Shown: one piece after another, positions 8,387-17,870 of the stretch
Layout of the letters: the number at the start of each line of letters is the position of its first letter
How positions within the stretch are numbered: the stretch's first letter is position 1
DNA from: RGIG8767 sp964487395
Lineage (GTDB): Bacteria > Bacillota > Clostridia > Lachnospirales > Lachnospiraceae
Assembly (NCBI GenBank): GCA_964487395.1
Contig: CAZAQH010000002.1
Span: forward strand, 1-64,000
Length of the DNA: 64,000 bases
Reading direction: 5' to 3'
Made by a program: the position numbers and the translations under genes
The notes under the pieces: generated by a model
Told to the model about the DNA's origin: nothing
The model's database searches: none
The model's input: the letters and a program-made list of their open reading frames with translations, nothing else

Positions 8387-9040
8387 CTAAAGTTTCTTTA
8401 AGATATCTTCAATTACTCTGTCCTGTGCCAGTACCATAAGATGTTCATCTTCATCAATTACATAATCTGCCGATGGCATAATCCGACTGGTTCCATCTGC
8501 TTTTCGAATTCCCAAAATGGATATTCTGTGGCGTGCTGCAATGTTGGATTCGCGAATGGATTTACCAACCCATGCTTTTTGCGGTGGGATCTCATAGATA
8601 GCATATCCCTCGGCCAGTTCAATGTAGTCAAACACGTTATTAACGCTATAACGTGATGCACATTTTTCAGCGATATCCTTATCCGGATAAATAACTTCAT
8701 CTGCTCCGTTTCTCAGTAAAAATTTAGCCTGAATATCTCTGGTTGCTTTGCTGATTACTTTTTTAGCGCCCATTTCTTTGGTCAGGTTTGTAATTTCAAG
8801 ACTGCTTTGGAAATTCGTCCCAATGCACACAAAGACAATATCAAAATTGCCAATACCAAGGCTTCGAAGAACTTCTTTGTTCGTACAGTCTCCTATTTTG
8901 GTACTTGTTGCATATGGAATCATATCTTCTATTTTCTTTTCATCAATATCAATAATCATGACATCAATGCCATGCTCCAAAAAGTTATTTGCAAGGTGAT
9001 GTCCAAAACGTCCCATTCCTATAATTAATACTGATTTCAT
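8387..9040 (-). CDS. trkA: potassium uptake regulatory subunit, TrkA/KtrA family
   Basis: Cytosolic RCK subunit that gates the TrkH/KtrB channel. The 217-residue protein has an N-terminal Rossmann RCK_N domain (SVLIIGMGRFGHHLA; acidic DIDEKK after beta-2) and a C-terminal RCK_C domain (about 140-217) that in KtrA/KtrC binds c-di-AMP. I chose the ATG at 9040 because GGAGG lies five bases upstream; a longer reading from 9067 would overlap trkH and has no ribosome site. It follows trkH by 19 bases. ATP/ADP or NAD binding at the Rossmann site is known for the family, not shown here. Confidence 0.92.
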   Translation of the reverse strand: MKSVLIIGMGRFGHHLANNFLEHGIDVMIIDIDEKKIEDMIPYATSTKIGDCTNKEVLRSLGIGNFDIVFVCIGTNFQSSLEITNLTKEMGAKKVISKATRDIQAKFLLRNGADEVIYPDKDIAEKCASRYSVNNVFDYIELAEGYAIYEIPPQKAWVGKSIRESNIAARHRISILGIRKADGTSRIMPSADYVIDEDEHLMVLAQDRVIEDILKKL

Positions 9041-9059
9041 AACTGCCTCCATTTTGTGC

Positions 9060-10400
9060 TTAGCCAACTATTATTTTTTCATGCGGGTATTGCACCGGTG
9101 CCTGAATCTTTCGTTGTGCAAATACAAGTGCAAAGGATAAACTTCCAAGTCTTCCGGTAAACATGAGTAGAATGATAACTAATTTCGGAATAAAGGTCAG
9201 GCTTCTCGTGATACCTGTTGTCATTCCTACTGTACCAATTGCCGAAAAGACCTCAAACATAACATCTAAAAATGGCAATGGCTGTACCGCCACTATAATG
9301 ATGATTGCTGTAATCGCCAGCACGAGATTAATCATAAATACAGTACTTGCTCTTCTGATTGCATCTTCATGTAATTTTCGTCCAAAAATATTTGCCCCAT
9401 ATGACTGATGAATCATGGATGAAGCTACAATAATCATGACAAGAAGTGTGGTTGTCTTAATACCACCCGCTGTAGAGCCGGGGCTTCCACCAATAAACAT
9501 TAAAACTATCGTCAGTACTTTGCTTGCATCTGTCAAAGATGCTGTGTCTACTGTATTAAAGCCTGCCGTTCTTGCTGTTACGGAACTAAAAAGTGCACCT
9601 AATATCTGCTCCCTTGCATTCATTCCGGCAAATAAATTGTTACGTTCAAAAATCAAAAAAAGAACAGTACCTCCAAAAATAAGAATTCCTGTTACCAGTA
9701 ATACTAGTTTTGTGTGTAACAGATATTTTCGGAAATGCCATTTATTTCGCACGATATCATCCCATACAATAAATCCGATTCCACCGACTACAATCAATAC
9801 CATAACGACAAGATTAACAAGGATATCTCCTTCATAAGCGGTCAGTGATGAATACTCCTCCCAGTTACCCATTAAATCAAATCCTGCATTACAAAAAGCA
9901 CTGATAGAGTGAAAAATTCCAAAATACAGACCTTTCACAAGTCCGACCCTTGGAATAAACCGAATCGATAGCAGTAACCCGCCGACTAATTCCATTATGA
10001 AGGTTCCTTCAATAATTTTTTTGGTCAGTCTGACTGTTCCTGCCGTTTCTATGGTACTAACACTTTCATGAATGGCTTCTCTGCTCTTTAATCCAATACG
10101 TCTTTTAAAGACGACCGCAACATATACGCCAATGGTTATAAAGCCAAGCCCGCCTATCTGAATAAGGGAAATAATAACGAGTTGGCCAAATAATGTCCAA
10201 TTTGTAAAGGTATCTGCAATCACCAGTCCTGTTACACAGGTAGCTGATGTGGCTGTGAACAAAGCATCAATAAAAGGCATACTTTCTCCACTACGGCTGG
10301 CTAAAGGCAGTGACAGTAATATTGCTCCCAAAAGAACAAGTGTTGCAAAGCCTGCTACAATCATTTTTGTATATGATACTCTATATTTTAATTTATTCAT
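9060..10400 (-). CDS. trkH: potassium uptake transmembrane subunit, TrkH/KtrB family
   Basis: Ion-conducting membrane subunit of a Ktr/Trk potassium uptake system. The 446-residue protein has four tandem membrane-pore-membrane repeats. Selectivity-loop glycines are visible in ATSATCVTGL (first repeat), SAFCNAGFD (second), TARTAGFNT (third) and SAIGTVGMTTG (fourth), and the GGSPGSTAGGIKTTT gate region is intact. The size fits KtrB rather than the longer TrkH. Paired with trkA 19 bases downstream, and 27 bases after pfkA, implying one transcript. A c-di-AMP riboswitch was looked for upstream and not seen. Confidence 0.95.
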   Translation of the reverse strand: MNKLKYRVSYTKMIVAGFATLVLLGAILLSLPLASRSGESMPFIDALFTATSATCVTGLVIADTFTNWTLFGQLVIISLIQIGGLGFITIGVYVAVVFKRRIGLKSREAIHESVSTIETAGTVRLTKKIIEGTFIMELVGGLLLSIRFIPRVGLVKGLYFGIFHSISAFCNAGFDLMGNWEEYSSLTAYEGDILVNLVVMVLIVVGGIGFIVWDDIVRNKWHFRKYLLHTKLVLLVTGILIFGGTVLFLIFERNNLFAGMNAREQILGALFSSVTARTAGFNTVDTASLTDASKVLTIVLMFIGGSPGSTAGGIKTTTLLVMIIVASSMIHQSYGANIFGRKLHEDAIRRASTVFMINLVLAITAIIIIVAVQPLPFLDVMFEVFSAIGTVGMTTGITRSLTFIPKLVIILLMFTGRLGSLSFALVFAQRKIQAPVQYPHEKIIVG

Positions 10401-10427
10401 AAAAAATCATTTCCTTAAGCGAAGGCT

Positions 10428-11444
10428 TTATACGTAGGCTGATAATAATTTGCTGACCTGCCATTGATACTCAGGAATATCCTTTTGCATCTGTAATGCT
10501 TCATCAATATCAAAATCAACAAATTCTCCATGCTGATATCCTACTACACGATTGGTCTTGCCTGCACATAAAATATCTGCTGCATAAGCTCCCATAATCG
10601 ATGCGTAAAAACGATCTTTACAGGTCGGGCTTCCTCCACGCTGCATATAGCCTAAAATAGTCGCTCTTGTTTCAATACCGGTTGCTGCTTCTATTCGTCT
10701 TGCCATAGATGTGGAATGTCCGATTCCTTCTGCATTAATAATAATATGATGTGTTTTGCCACGTTTTCTGTTATTAATTATGTTATTAATAATATTCTGT
10801 TCATTAAAATCGTATTTTTCAGGTAATAAAATATCTTCTGCGCCATTGGCTACACCACACCACAGTGCAATATAACCTGCATTTCTACCCATAACTTCGA
10901 TAATACTGCAACGTTCATGACTTGAGGAAGTATCACGAACTTTATCAATTGCCTGCATAGCTGTATTAATTGCCGTATCAAATCCAATTGTATAATCGGT
11001 ACATGCAATATCAAGATCGATTGTGCCAGGAAGGCCAATAGTATTAATACCCTGTTTGGATAAGGCCTGAGCACCTCTATAAGAGCCATCTCCACCAATT
11101 ACAACAAGACCGTCTATACCATGCTTACGGCAAATCTGGGCACCTCTTATCTGTCCCTCTTCTGTTCTGAATTCTTTGCATCTTGCTGTACCTAATATGG
11201 TTCCTCCACGTTGAATGGTATCGGAAACACTGGAAGCCTGCATATCTATTATTTCTTCATTTAATAATCCCTGATAGCCTTTTTTGATTCCTTTGACTTT
11301 CACACCGTTCGTAATGGCTTTTCTCACTACTGCACGAATTGCAGCATTCATACCGGGAGCATCTCCTCCACTTGTAAGTACACCAATTGTTTTTATTTCT
11401 TTGGTTGCTTTAGCTTCCATTGATGTTTTTTTGTCCATTGACAT
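10428..11444 (-). CDS. pfkA: ATP-dependent 6-phosphofructokinase
   Basis: Phosphorylates fructose-6-phosphate in glycolysis. The 338-residue protein has an 18-residue N-terminal extension before the usual KTIGVLTSGGDAPGMN start; the ATG at 11444 is favoured by AGGAGG seven bases upstream. GGDGS at 118-121 indicates ATP rather than pyrophosphate as donor. The active-site loop reads PGTIDLDI (139-146): the catalytic Asp143 and Asp145 are kept, but the normally invariant Asn between them is Leu. RDTSSSHERCSIIEVMGR for substrate binding is intact. Lies 127 bases after dnaE and 27 before trkH. dnaE-pfkA adjacency is typical of Clostridia. Confidence 0.95.
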   Translation of the reverse strand: MSMDKKTSMEAKATKEIKTIGVLTSGGDAPGMNAAIRAVVRKAITNGVKVKGIKKGYQGLLNEEIIDMQASSVSDTIQRGGTILGTARCKEFRTEEGQIRGAQICRKHGIDGLVVIGGDGSYRGAQALSKQGINTIGLPGTIDLDIACTDYTIGFDTAINTAMQAIDKVRDTSSSHERCSIIEVMGRNAGYIALWCGVANGAEDILLPEKYDFNEQNIINNIINNRKRGKTHHIIINAEGIGHSTSMARRIEAATGIETRATILGYMQRGGSPTCKDRFYASIMGAYAADILCAGKTNRVVGYQHGEFVDFDIDEALQMQKDIPEYQWQVSKLLSAYV

Positions 11445-11571
11445 ACTATTTCCTCCTCATCTGCAGGATTTACTATTCCTGAGACATCTTCTGTTTGCAT
11501 AACACGCATATTTTAGACTACATTTTAATCCTTTTTGATACTGTTTTCAACTGTATCTTTCTATCCTGTAC

Positions 11572-14500
11572 TTAAATTAGTTTAATATTAGCTTCTCCAT
11601 AACGTCCGTTAAGGTTCGCAATTAGTTGTTGATTGGCCAGCACATTTTTATTGGGTGGAAATCTTTTTACCATCTTAGGATTCTCAATATATACTACCAC
11701 ACTGTCTCTTCCGTCTGATTCTGCCAATAAATCAAGAAGTGCTGCTTCTTCTTTATCATATGATTCTCTGTCGGGGAACTTAATCCACAGTTCTTTGTGA
11801 ATATCATCAAAGGACTGGATGGATTCACATATAACCTTGCCATCCTTTTCTTCCTCAGCAGATACTCGGCCTTTTATGAATACCTTACTGTCCTCATTCA
11901 GGCTGGCACTGCTTTTCTCATATACCTTCGGAAATACGATAACCTCCACACTGCCTGCTAAATCTTCCAATGTAAGAAAAGCCATAACCTTGTCATTTTT
12001 TGTGTATTTTATTTTCTTTTCCGCAATCAGACCGCCAATCGTGATATTCTGTCCATCCTGCACTCTCATTGCACCGGTTTCTTCATCCAGATAAAAATCA
12101 GAAGTAATATTGGTGATATTTTTTCTCCAGATTCCTTCATATTCCTCTAACGGATGACCGCTTACATAGATTCCAAGCACTTCTTTTTCAAATGCAAGAA
12201 TCATCTCTTTTGAATATTCCCCAACATCCGGCATTTTAATATCAAAGTTCTCTTTTTCTTCTTCAGAAGCAATATCGAAAAGTGAAATTTGTCCCGCCAT
12301 GTTGTTCTTTTTATCATTTTGAATATGGTCCATAATATGAGTATAGACAATCATAAACTGTTTTCTCGTTCCGCCCAGTCCATCAAATGCTCCTGCCTTA
12401 ATAAAATTCTCTATTACTCTTTTATTGATATCATGCTCTACATTTAGGGTGATAAAGTCATCAAGACTTTTATAATCGCCCCTTTCTTCTCTCTCTTTTA
12501 CAATGCTTTCAATAATGGGGCGTCCCACTCCCTTAACTGCCGTAAGTGCATAGCGAATGGAGTTATCCGCCACGGAAAAACCTGCTTCACCCTGATTAAT
12601 ATCCGGTGGCAAAATAGATATTCCCATGCTTCTGCAACTCAAAATATACTCGGATACTTTTCCTGCATTATCTATCACCGAGGTAAGCAATGCTGCCATA
12701 AATTCAACCGGATAGTAGTATTTTAACCATGCTGTCTGATAAGAAACAACCGCATAGCAGGCTGCATGTGATTTATTGAACGCATATTTTGCAAAATCAA
12801 CCATGGAATCGTATATTTTATTGGCTGCCTGTTCGCTGATACCGTTGGCAACACAGCCTTTTATATTTTCTTCTTCGCTTCCGTAAATAAAGCTTTTTCT
12901 CTGGGCATCAATAACATACTGTTTTTTCTTGCTCATTGCTCGCCTTATGTTATCTGCCTGCCCCATCGTATAGCCGGCAAGGTCACGCACAATCTGCATA
13001 ACCTGTTCCTGATAGACAATACAGCCATAGGTCGGTTTTAAAATATGTTCAAGCTGCGGGCACTCATATGTAATAGCCGACTGCTGGTTTTTTCCTGCAA
13101 TATATTTGGGGATAAAGTCCATCGGACCTGGGCGATATAAAGAAATACCCGCAATAACATCCTCTAAGCTTTGTGGCTTTAACTCTTTCATGAAGCTTTT
13201 CATTCCGGCACTTTCAAGTTGGAAAATACCATCCGTTCTTCCTGTTCCAAGAGAAGCCAATACTTTTTCATCCGCAAAGTCAATATGGTCAACATCTATT
13301 TGTATGTGCTGTGTTTTTTCAATATTCTTAACTGCATTATTAATTACTGTCAGTGTACGCAGACCTAAAAAATCCATTTTAAGAAGTCCAAGTTCTTCAA
13401 GTGTGGTCATGGTAAACTGGGTGGTAATAGAGCCGTCAGAGCCTCTGGATAGTGGTACAAATTCATCTGCTGCCTTTTGACAGATTACGACACCTGCTGC
13501 ATGCATAGAGGTATGACGTGGCAATCCCTCTAATCGTTTGCACATATCTATTAAAAGATGGACCTGATCATCCTGTTCGTATGCATTTCTTAGGTCCGGA
13601 TTTAATTCAAGTGCCCTTGCGATTGTAATGTTTAATTCATTGGGAATCATTTTGGCAATGCCATCCACGTAGGAATAAGGAAGATCCATAACACGTCCAA
13701 CATCACGGATGACACCTTTTGCTGCCAGTGTTCCAAAGGTTACAATCTGAACAACCTTATCTGCACCATATTTTCTTCCAACGTAATCTATGACTTCCTG
13801 TCTGCGTTCATAACAGAAGTCAATATCTATATCCGGCATGGATACACGTTCCGGATTTAAAAAACGTTCAAACAGCAATTGATACTTAATTGGGTCAATA
13901 TTTGTTATATGAAGGCAGTATGCCGCAATACTTCCTGCTGCTGAACCACGTCCCGGTCCAACCGGTATTCCCTGGCTTCTTGCATAATTAATAAAATCCC
14001 ATACGATAAGAAAATAATCTACGTATCCCATTTTTTGAATGGTCGAAAGTTCATAATCTAATCGTTCTCTTAATGTCCCATCATCTTCCGGATATCGCTC
14101 TTTTAAGCCATCTGAGCAAAGTTCATTTAAATATCCCCAGGAATCATAACCCTGCGGTACTTCAAATCTCGGCAGCTTCGTAACGCCAAATTCTATATCC
14201 ACATGGCATCTGTCTGCAATTCGCTGTGTATTTTCAACTGCTTCCCAGGCATAGGAAAAAAGACCTTTCATGTCCTCTTCACTTTTGACGTAATACTGTC
14301 CGCCCTCGTAGCGCATTCTGTCTTCATCATTCAGTTTTTTAGCTGTCTGGATACAAAGTAATATGTCGTGTGGCTTAGCATCCTCTGCATATGTATAATG
14401 AATATCATTGGTTGCTACCAATGGGATGTTCAATTCTTTGCTAATATTAAGCAATGTTGTATTAACTGTTTTTTGTTCCGGAATTCCATGATCCTGCATT

Positions 14501-15021
14501 TCAAGGAAATAATTGCCTTCGCCAAAGCAATCTAAATATTTGAGTGCTGCCTTTTTGGCTTCATCAATTAAGCCTTTAGTAATGTTTCTTGCCACTTCAC
14601 CAGCAAGACATGCCGAAAGAGCAATAATACCATTATGATACTGTCGCAGTACTTCCATGTCCACACGCGGTTTATAATAATAACCCTCTGTAAATCCTTT
14701 GCTGACTATTTTCATCAGGTTAGCATAACCTTCATTATTCTCTGCAAGTAAAACAAGATGATAATATCTGTCTTCGCCACCTGTCAATTCTTTATCAAAT
14801 CTGGAATTTGGTGCTACATACACCTCGCAGCCGATAATAGGATTAATTCCGGCTTCCTTTGCTGCACGATAGAAATCAATCACGCCATACATAACGCCAT
14901 GATCTGTTATAGCCGCACTGTCCATACCGAGCTCTTTTACTCTTTTTACATATTCTTTTATTTTGTTGGAGCCGTCTAGCAGACTATATTCTGTATGCGT
15001 ATGTAAGTGTGCAAATGCCAT
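11572..15021 (-). CDS. dnaE: DNA polymerase III subunit alpha
   Basis: Replicative C-family polymerase of 1149 residues. The N-terminal PHP domain (about 4-210) starts AHLHTHTEYSLLDG and keeps ITDHG. The polymerase core follows with PGRGSAAGS near 355 and PDIDIDF near 398 (catalytic Asp pair), then VYQEQVMQI, the tandem helix-hairpin-helix region (about 840), and an OB-fold region near 1000-1080 (NITIGGLIAEKK). It lacks the PolC exonuclease domain, so it is the DnaE that in Firmicutes works beside PolC in lagging-strand synthesis. First gene of the run leading to pfkA. Confidence 0.96.
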   Translation of the reverse strand: MAFAHLHTHTEYSLLDGSNKIKEYVKRVKELGMDSAAITDHGVMYGVIDFYRAAKEAGINPIIGCEVYVAPNSRFDKELTGGEDRYYHLVLLAENNEGYANLMKIVSKGFTEGYYYKPRVDMEVLRQYHNGIIALSACLAGEVARNITKGLIDEAKKAALKYLDCFGEGNYFLEMQDHGIPEQKTVNTTLLNISKELNIPLVATNDIHYTYAEDAKPHDILLCIQTAKKLNDEDRMRYEGGQYYVKSEEDMKGLFSYAWEAVENTQRIADRCHVDIEFGVTKLPRFEVPQGYDSWGYLNELCSDGLKERYPEDDGTLRERLDYELSTIQKMGYVDYFLIVWDFINYARSQGIPVGPGRGSAAGSIAAYCLHITNIDPIKYQLLFERFLNPERVSMPDIDIDFCYERRQEVIDYVGRKYGADKVVQIVTFGTLAAKGVIRDVGRVMDLPYSYVDGIAKMIPNELNITIARALELNPDLRNAYEQDDQVHLLIDMCKRLEGLPRHTSMHAAGVVICQKAADEFVPLSRGSDGSITTQFTMTTLEELGLLKMDFLGLRTLTVINNAVKNIEKTQHIQIDVDHIDFADEKVLASLGTGRTDGIFQLESAGMKSFMKELKPQSLEDVIAGISLYRPGPMDFIPKYIAGKNQQSAITYECPQLEHILKPTYGCIVYQEQVMQIVRDLAGYTMGQADNIRRAMSKKKQYVIDAQRKSFIYGSEEENIKGCVANGISEQAANKIYDSMVDFAKYAFNKSHAACYAVVSYQTAWLKYYYPVEFMAALLTSVIDNAGKVSEYILSCRSMGISILPPDINQGEAGFSVADNSIRYALTAVKGVGRPIIESIVKEREERGDYKSLDDFITLNVEHDINKRVIENFIKAGAFDGLGGTRKQFMIVYTHIMDHIQNDKKNNMAGQISLFDIASEEEKENFDIKMPDVGEYSKEMILAFEKEVLGIYVSGHPLEEYEGIWRKNITNITSDFYLDEETGAMRVQDGQNITIGGLIAEKKIKYTKNDKVMAFLTLEDLAGSVEVIVFPKVYEKSSASLNEDSKVFIKGRVSAEEEKDGKVICESIQSFDDIHKELWIKFPDRESYDKEEAALLDLLAESDGRDSVVVYIENPKMVKRFPPNKNVLANQQLIANLNGRYGEANIKLI

Positions 15022-15112
15022 TTAATATGCCTCCTATCGTTTTTATTCCTGTCCTTTCCATGTTACCATAGTAACCTTTCATTTTCAATTTAAAGAACTT
15101 TTTTTAGCAAAA

Positions 15113-15156
15113 CAAAAGAGGTAAATCAGGAAGATTGCTCCCGATTCACCTCTTTG
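15113..15156 (-). terminator. intrinsic terminator after metK
   Basis: Minus strand: AAAGAGGTGAATCGGGAG, short loop, TTCCTGATTTACCTCTTT, then TTTTGTTTT. The long stem contains a few mismatches. It starts 14 bases after the metK stop and precedes the dnaE promoter region. Confidence 0.85.
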
Positions 15157-15169
15157 TGTTAAATACTGT

Positions 15170-16357
15170 TTAGATGTATTTTTTTAAGTCATTTACTTTA
15201 TCAAGTGCTTCCCAAGGAAGATTTAAATCATTACGTCCAAAATGACCATATGCTGCAGTCTGTTTGTAAATAGGACGACGAAGATTTAACATTTTGATGA
15301 TTCCTGCTGGACGAAGATCAAAGTTCTCTCTGATGATATCTACTAATTTATTATCATCTACTTTGCCTGTTCCAAAGGTATCAACCATAACGGAAGTTGG
15401 CTGAGCAACACCAATTGCATAAGAAAGCTGAACCTCACATTTATCTGCAAGTCCTGCTGCAACAATGTTCTTTGCAACATAACGAGCTGCATAAGCTGCT
15501 GAACGGTCTACCTTTGTGCAATCCTTACCGGAGAAAGCGCCACCGCCGTGACGAGCCATTCCACCATAAGTATCTACAATAATCTTACGTCCTGTAAGTC
15601 CGGAATCGCCGTTTGGTCCGCCGATTACAAAACGTCCTGTTGGATTAATGAAATATTTTGTTCTCTCATCAACAAGTTCCTGTGGAATAACAAGATCAAT
15701 AACGTATTTGCGAACATCTTTATGAATCTGTTCCTGTGAAACTTCTTCTGCATGCTGAGAAGAAATTACTACGGCATTAATATGAACCGGTTTACCATTT
15801 TCATCATATTCTACAGTAACCTGTGATTTTCCATCTGGTCTTAAATAAGCAAGAGTACCGTTTTTACGAACCTCTGTTAATTTCTTGGTCAATTTATGAG
15901 CAAGTGCGATTGGATAAGGCATGTATTCTTCTGTCTCATTGCTTGCATAACCAAACATCATACCCTGATCGCCTGCACCAATTGCTTCAATCTGTGAGTC
16001 TGACATATTAGCTTCTTTTGCTTCTAATGCTTTATCAACTCCCATTGCGATATCAGCTGACTGTTTGTCAAGAGCAACCATAACACCACAAGTATTAGCA
16101 TCAAAACCTTTTGCAGAATCATCATATCCGATTTCTCTGATGGTATCACGTACAATACTTTGTACATCAATCTGTGCTTTTGTTGTAATTTCTCCCATTA
16201 CCAGAACTAATCCGGTTGTAATAGCTGTTTCACATGCTACACGGCTGTTTGGGTCCTGTGCCATAATAGCGTCTAAGACTGCATCTGAGATATTATCACA
16301 GATTTTGTCAGGATGTCCTTCTGTTACTGATTCCGAGGTAAATAATCTTTTTTCCAT
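15170..16357 (-). CDS. metK: S-adenosylmethionine synthetase
   Basis: Makes S-adenosylmethionine from methionine and ATP. The 395-residue protein has all signatures: TSESVTEGHPDKICDNISDA at the N-terminus, GAGDQGMMFGYA, and GGGAFSGKD. I use the ATG at 16357, preceded by AAAGGAG eight bases away; an upstream in-frame ATG at 16399 adds 14 unconserved residues in the leader and lacks a site. A SAM-I riboswitch with its own terminator stands between promoter and gene, so expression should fall when SAM is plentiful. A strong terminator follows. Confidence 0.97.
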   Translation of the reverse strand: MEKRLFTSESVTEGHPDKICDNISDAVLDAIMAQDPNSRVACETAITTGLVLVMGEITTKAQIDVQSIVRDTIREIGYDDSAKGFDANTCGVMVALDKQSADIAMGVDKALEAKEANMSDSQIEAIGAGDQGMMFGYASNETEEYMPYPIALAHKLTKKLTEVRKNGTLAYLRPDGKSQVTVEYDENGKPVHINAVVISSQHAEEVSQEQIHKDVRKYVIDLVIPQELVDERTKYFINPTGRFVIGGPNGDSGLTGRKIIVDTYGGMARHGGGAFSGKDCTKVDRSAAYAARYVAKNIVAAGLADKCEVQLSYAIGVAQPTSVMVDTFGTGKVDDNKLVDIIRENFDLRPAGIIKMLNLRRPIYKQTAAYGHFGRNDLNLPWEALDKVNDLKKYI

Positions 16358-16423
16358 CTCTTGTTCTCCTTTAATAAATTGATTTACGGGTAATTTCACA
16401 GCATACTCTGCTGTTTTCTAGAA

Positions 16424-16458
16424 TAAAAAAAGTCCTGCTTGCAAAAAACAAGCGGACT
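16424..16458 (-). terminator. riboswitch-controlled terminator of metK leader
   Basis: Minus strand GAGTCCGCTTG, A/T-rich loop, CAAGCAGGACT followed by TTTTTTT (one bulged base). It lies directly after the SAM-I aptamer and about 70 bases before the metK start, the standard OFF expression platform. The competing antiterminator would use the P1 3' strand (AATAAGAGGATTTGAG); that pairing is inferred. Confidence 0.85.
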
Positions 16459-16477
16459 CGATATCGATACTCAAATC

Positions 16478-16576
16478 CTCTTATTGTTCGACTTTTTCGC
16501 TCAGGTTGGCACCTTCCAATTATGGGGTTGCCGTGGCTTCACAGGTCCTATGTACCTCCACCACTCTGAATAAGAG
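16478..16576 (-). ncRNA. SAM-I (S-box) riboswitch
   Basis: The minus strand shows the SAM-I core in order: P1 CTCTTATT, then AGAGTGGTGGAGG, GAAGCCACGGCAACC (the conserved GAAGCC..GCAACC), GGAAGGTGCCAACCTGAGCGA, and AATAAGAG closing P1. The kink-turn and pseudoknot regions fit the class. It binds S-adenosylmethionine and here governs metK, the gene that makes it. Identification is from the conserved core; it was not run through a covariance model. Confidence 0.95.
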
Positions 16577-16688
16577 AAAACTCACTGTTTACACAGCGAT
16601 TACAATATGGAATTTTTATATCTTTTGATAGAATACACCTGTCTAATTATTCTGTCAATAAACATTTTACTGAAAATAAATATATTAT

Positions 16689-16717
16689 TTGACAAATTTT
16701 GTGATAAATTCTATAAT
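16689..16717 (+). promoter_or_regulatory. sigma-A promoter of HD-GYP gene
   Basis: TTGACA, 17-base spacer, TATAAT: both hexamers match consensus exactly. The predicted transcript start near 16724 leaves a leader of only about 17 bases containing AGGAGG (16729-16734). Confidence 0.85.
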
Positions 16718-16740
16718 TTTATACGTATAGGAGGCTTCTT

Positions 16741-17817
16741 ATGAGTAAAGTTGACACTTCCGATCTTGTACCTGGAATGATTTTAGCAAGCGACGTATAT
16801 AACTACAATGATCAGTTGATTCTTCCTGAAGGTCTTCGTTTAAATGACAAGGCCATTACGAAGCTTACTTTTTATTCCATTCGTTCAGTTAGTATCAAAG
16901 ATGAAGTTCATAAATCACGTCCTGAAACAGACAGCACTGAGGGTTCCTATTCTCAACGTCTTAAAAAAAGTGAAGAATTTGCACAATTTAAACAAGACTT
17001 TGAAGAAACCGTTACTCATATGCAATCTGCAATTGTGGATGTTGTTGAAAAGCATGCCAAACTTGATATGGAGACATTAGTAGCAGATTCCCTTATGTTG
17101 CTTCACCCTCCCGGCGGAGATATTAATATATTTGATATGGTGCACAATATGCGCCAGTATGATGATTTAACCTATGCTCATAGTTTAAATGTTGGCTTAA
17201 TATGCAATGTTTTTGCTACATGGCTTGGTAAATCACAGCAAGAATGCAAGCTCGCTCTTGAATGTGGTCTTTTACATGATATTGGAAAGTTAAAAATACC
17301 AGAGACCATTATTAAAAAGCCACAGCGATTAACAGACAATGAATTCGAAATCATCAAAACACATCCGATTGAAGGATACAAGGTTTTGCAGTCATATGAT
17401 ATTGATGAACACATTAAAAATGCTGCACTTATGCATCATGAACGCAGTGATGGTTCCGGTTATCCCTTAGGGTTAAAAGATGATCGAATTGATGAATATG
17501 CCAAAATTGTCAGTATAGCCGATGTATATGAAGCTATGACATCCGCTCGAATTTATCGTGGTAGTTTGTGTCCATTCCAGGTTATTGCAGCTTTTGAAAG
17601 TGAAGGTCTTCAAAAATATGATACACACATGATTATGACTTTCCTCGAAAACATTGTGAATACCTATATGTTGAACCGTGTACGGTTAAGCAATGGAATG
17701 GAAGGTGATATTATTTTCATCAATAAACAGTGTCTGTCACGTCCTACCATTAAATGTGGTAATGAATATATTGATTTATCGCAAAGACAAGACTTATCAA
17801 TAGAAGCAATCGTTTAA
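16741..17817 (+). CDS. HD-GYP domain protein, probable c-di-GMP phosphodiesterase
   Basis: Predicted to hydrolyse cyclic di-GMP. The 358-residue cytosolic protein has an N-terminal DUF3391-like segment (about 1-60, DLVPGMILASDVYN) and a helical linker, then HD-GYP domain (about 130-310) with His145, HDIGK at 179-183, H209, HHERSDGSGYP at 232-242 and DVYEAM near 262. All metal ligands and the GYP triad are present. It stands alone between divergent metK and convergent murA, with its own consensus promoter and a bidirectional terminator. Two diguanylate cyclase genes (one broken) occur elsewhere in the window. Confidence 0.93.
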   Translation: MSKVDTSDLVPGMILASDVYNYNDQLILPEGLRLNDKAITKLTFYSIRSVSIKDEVHKSRPETDSTEGSYSQRLKKSEEFAQFKQDFEETVTHMQSAIVDVVEKHAKLDMETLVADSLMLLHPPGGDINIFDMVHNMRQYDDLTYAHSLNVGLICNVFATWLGKSQQECKLALECGLLHDIGKLKIPETIIKKPQRLTDNEFEIIKTHPIEGYKVLQSYDIDEHIKNAALMHHERSDGSGYPLGLKDDRIDEYAKIVSIADVYEAMTSARIYRGSLCPFQVIAAFESEGLQKYDTHMIMTFLENIVNTYMLNRVRLSNGMEGDIIFINKQCLSRPTIKCGNEYIDLSQRQDLSIEAIV

Positions 17818-17834
17818 TAAAATATTAGAGCAAT

Positions 17835-17866
17835 AAAAAAGTGGCTTTTCATAAGCCACTTTTTTA
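17835..17866. terminator. bidirectional terminator between HD-GYP gene and murA
   Basis: AAAAAAGTGGCTT, five-base loop, AAGCCACTTTTTT: symmetric stem with A-run before and T-run after, placed between two convergent stop codons (17817 and 17871). Confidence 0.9.
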
Positions 17867-17870
17867 TTTA

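Noticed and set aside
10401..11571. c-di-AMP riboswitch controlling the potassium uptake genes
   Set aside because: Only 27 bases separate pfkA and trkH, and no ydaO-like sequence was seen upstream of pfkA.
15062..15075. GTTAC-CATA-GTAAC as an operator upstream of dnaE
   Set aside because: Five-base arms only and a single occurrence; too weak to call.
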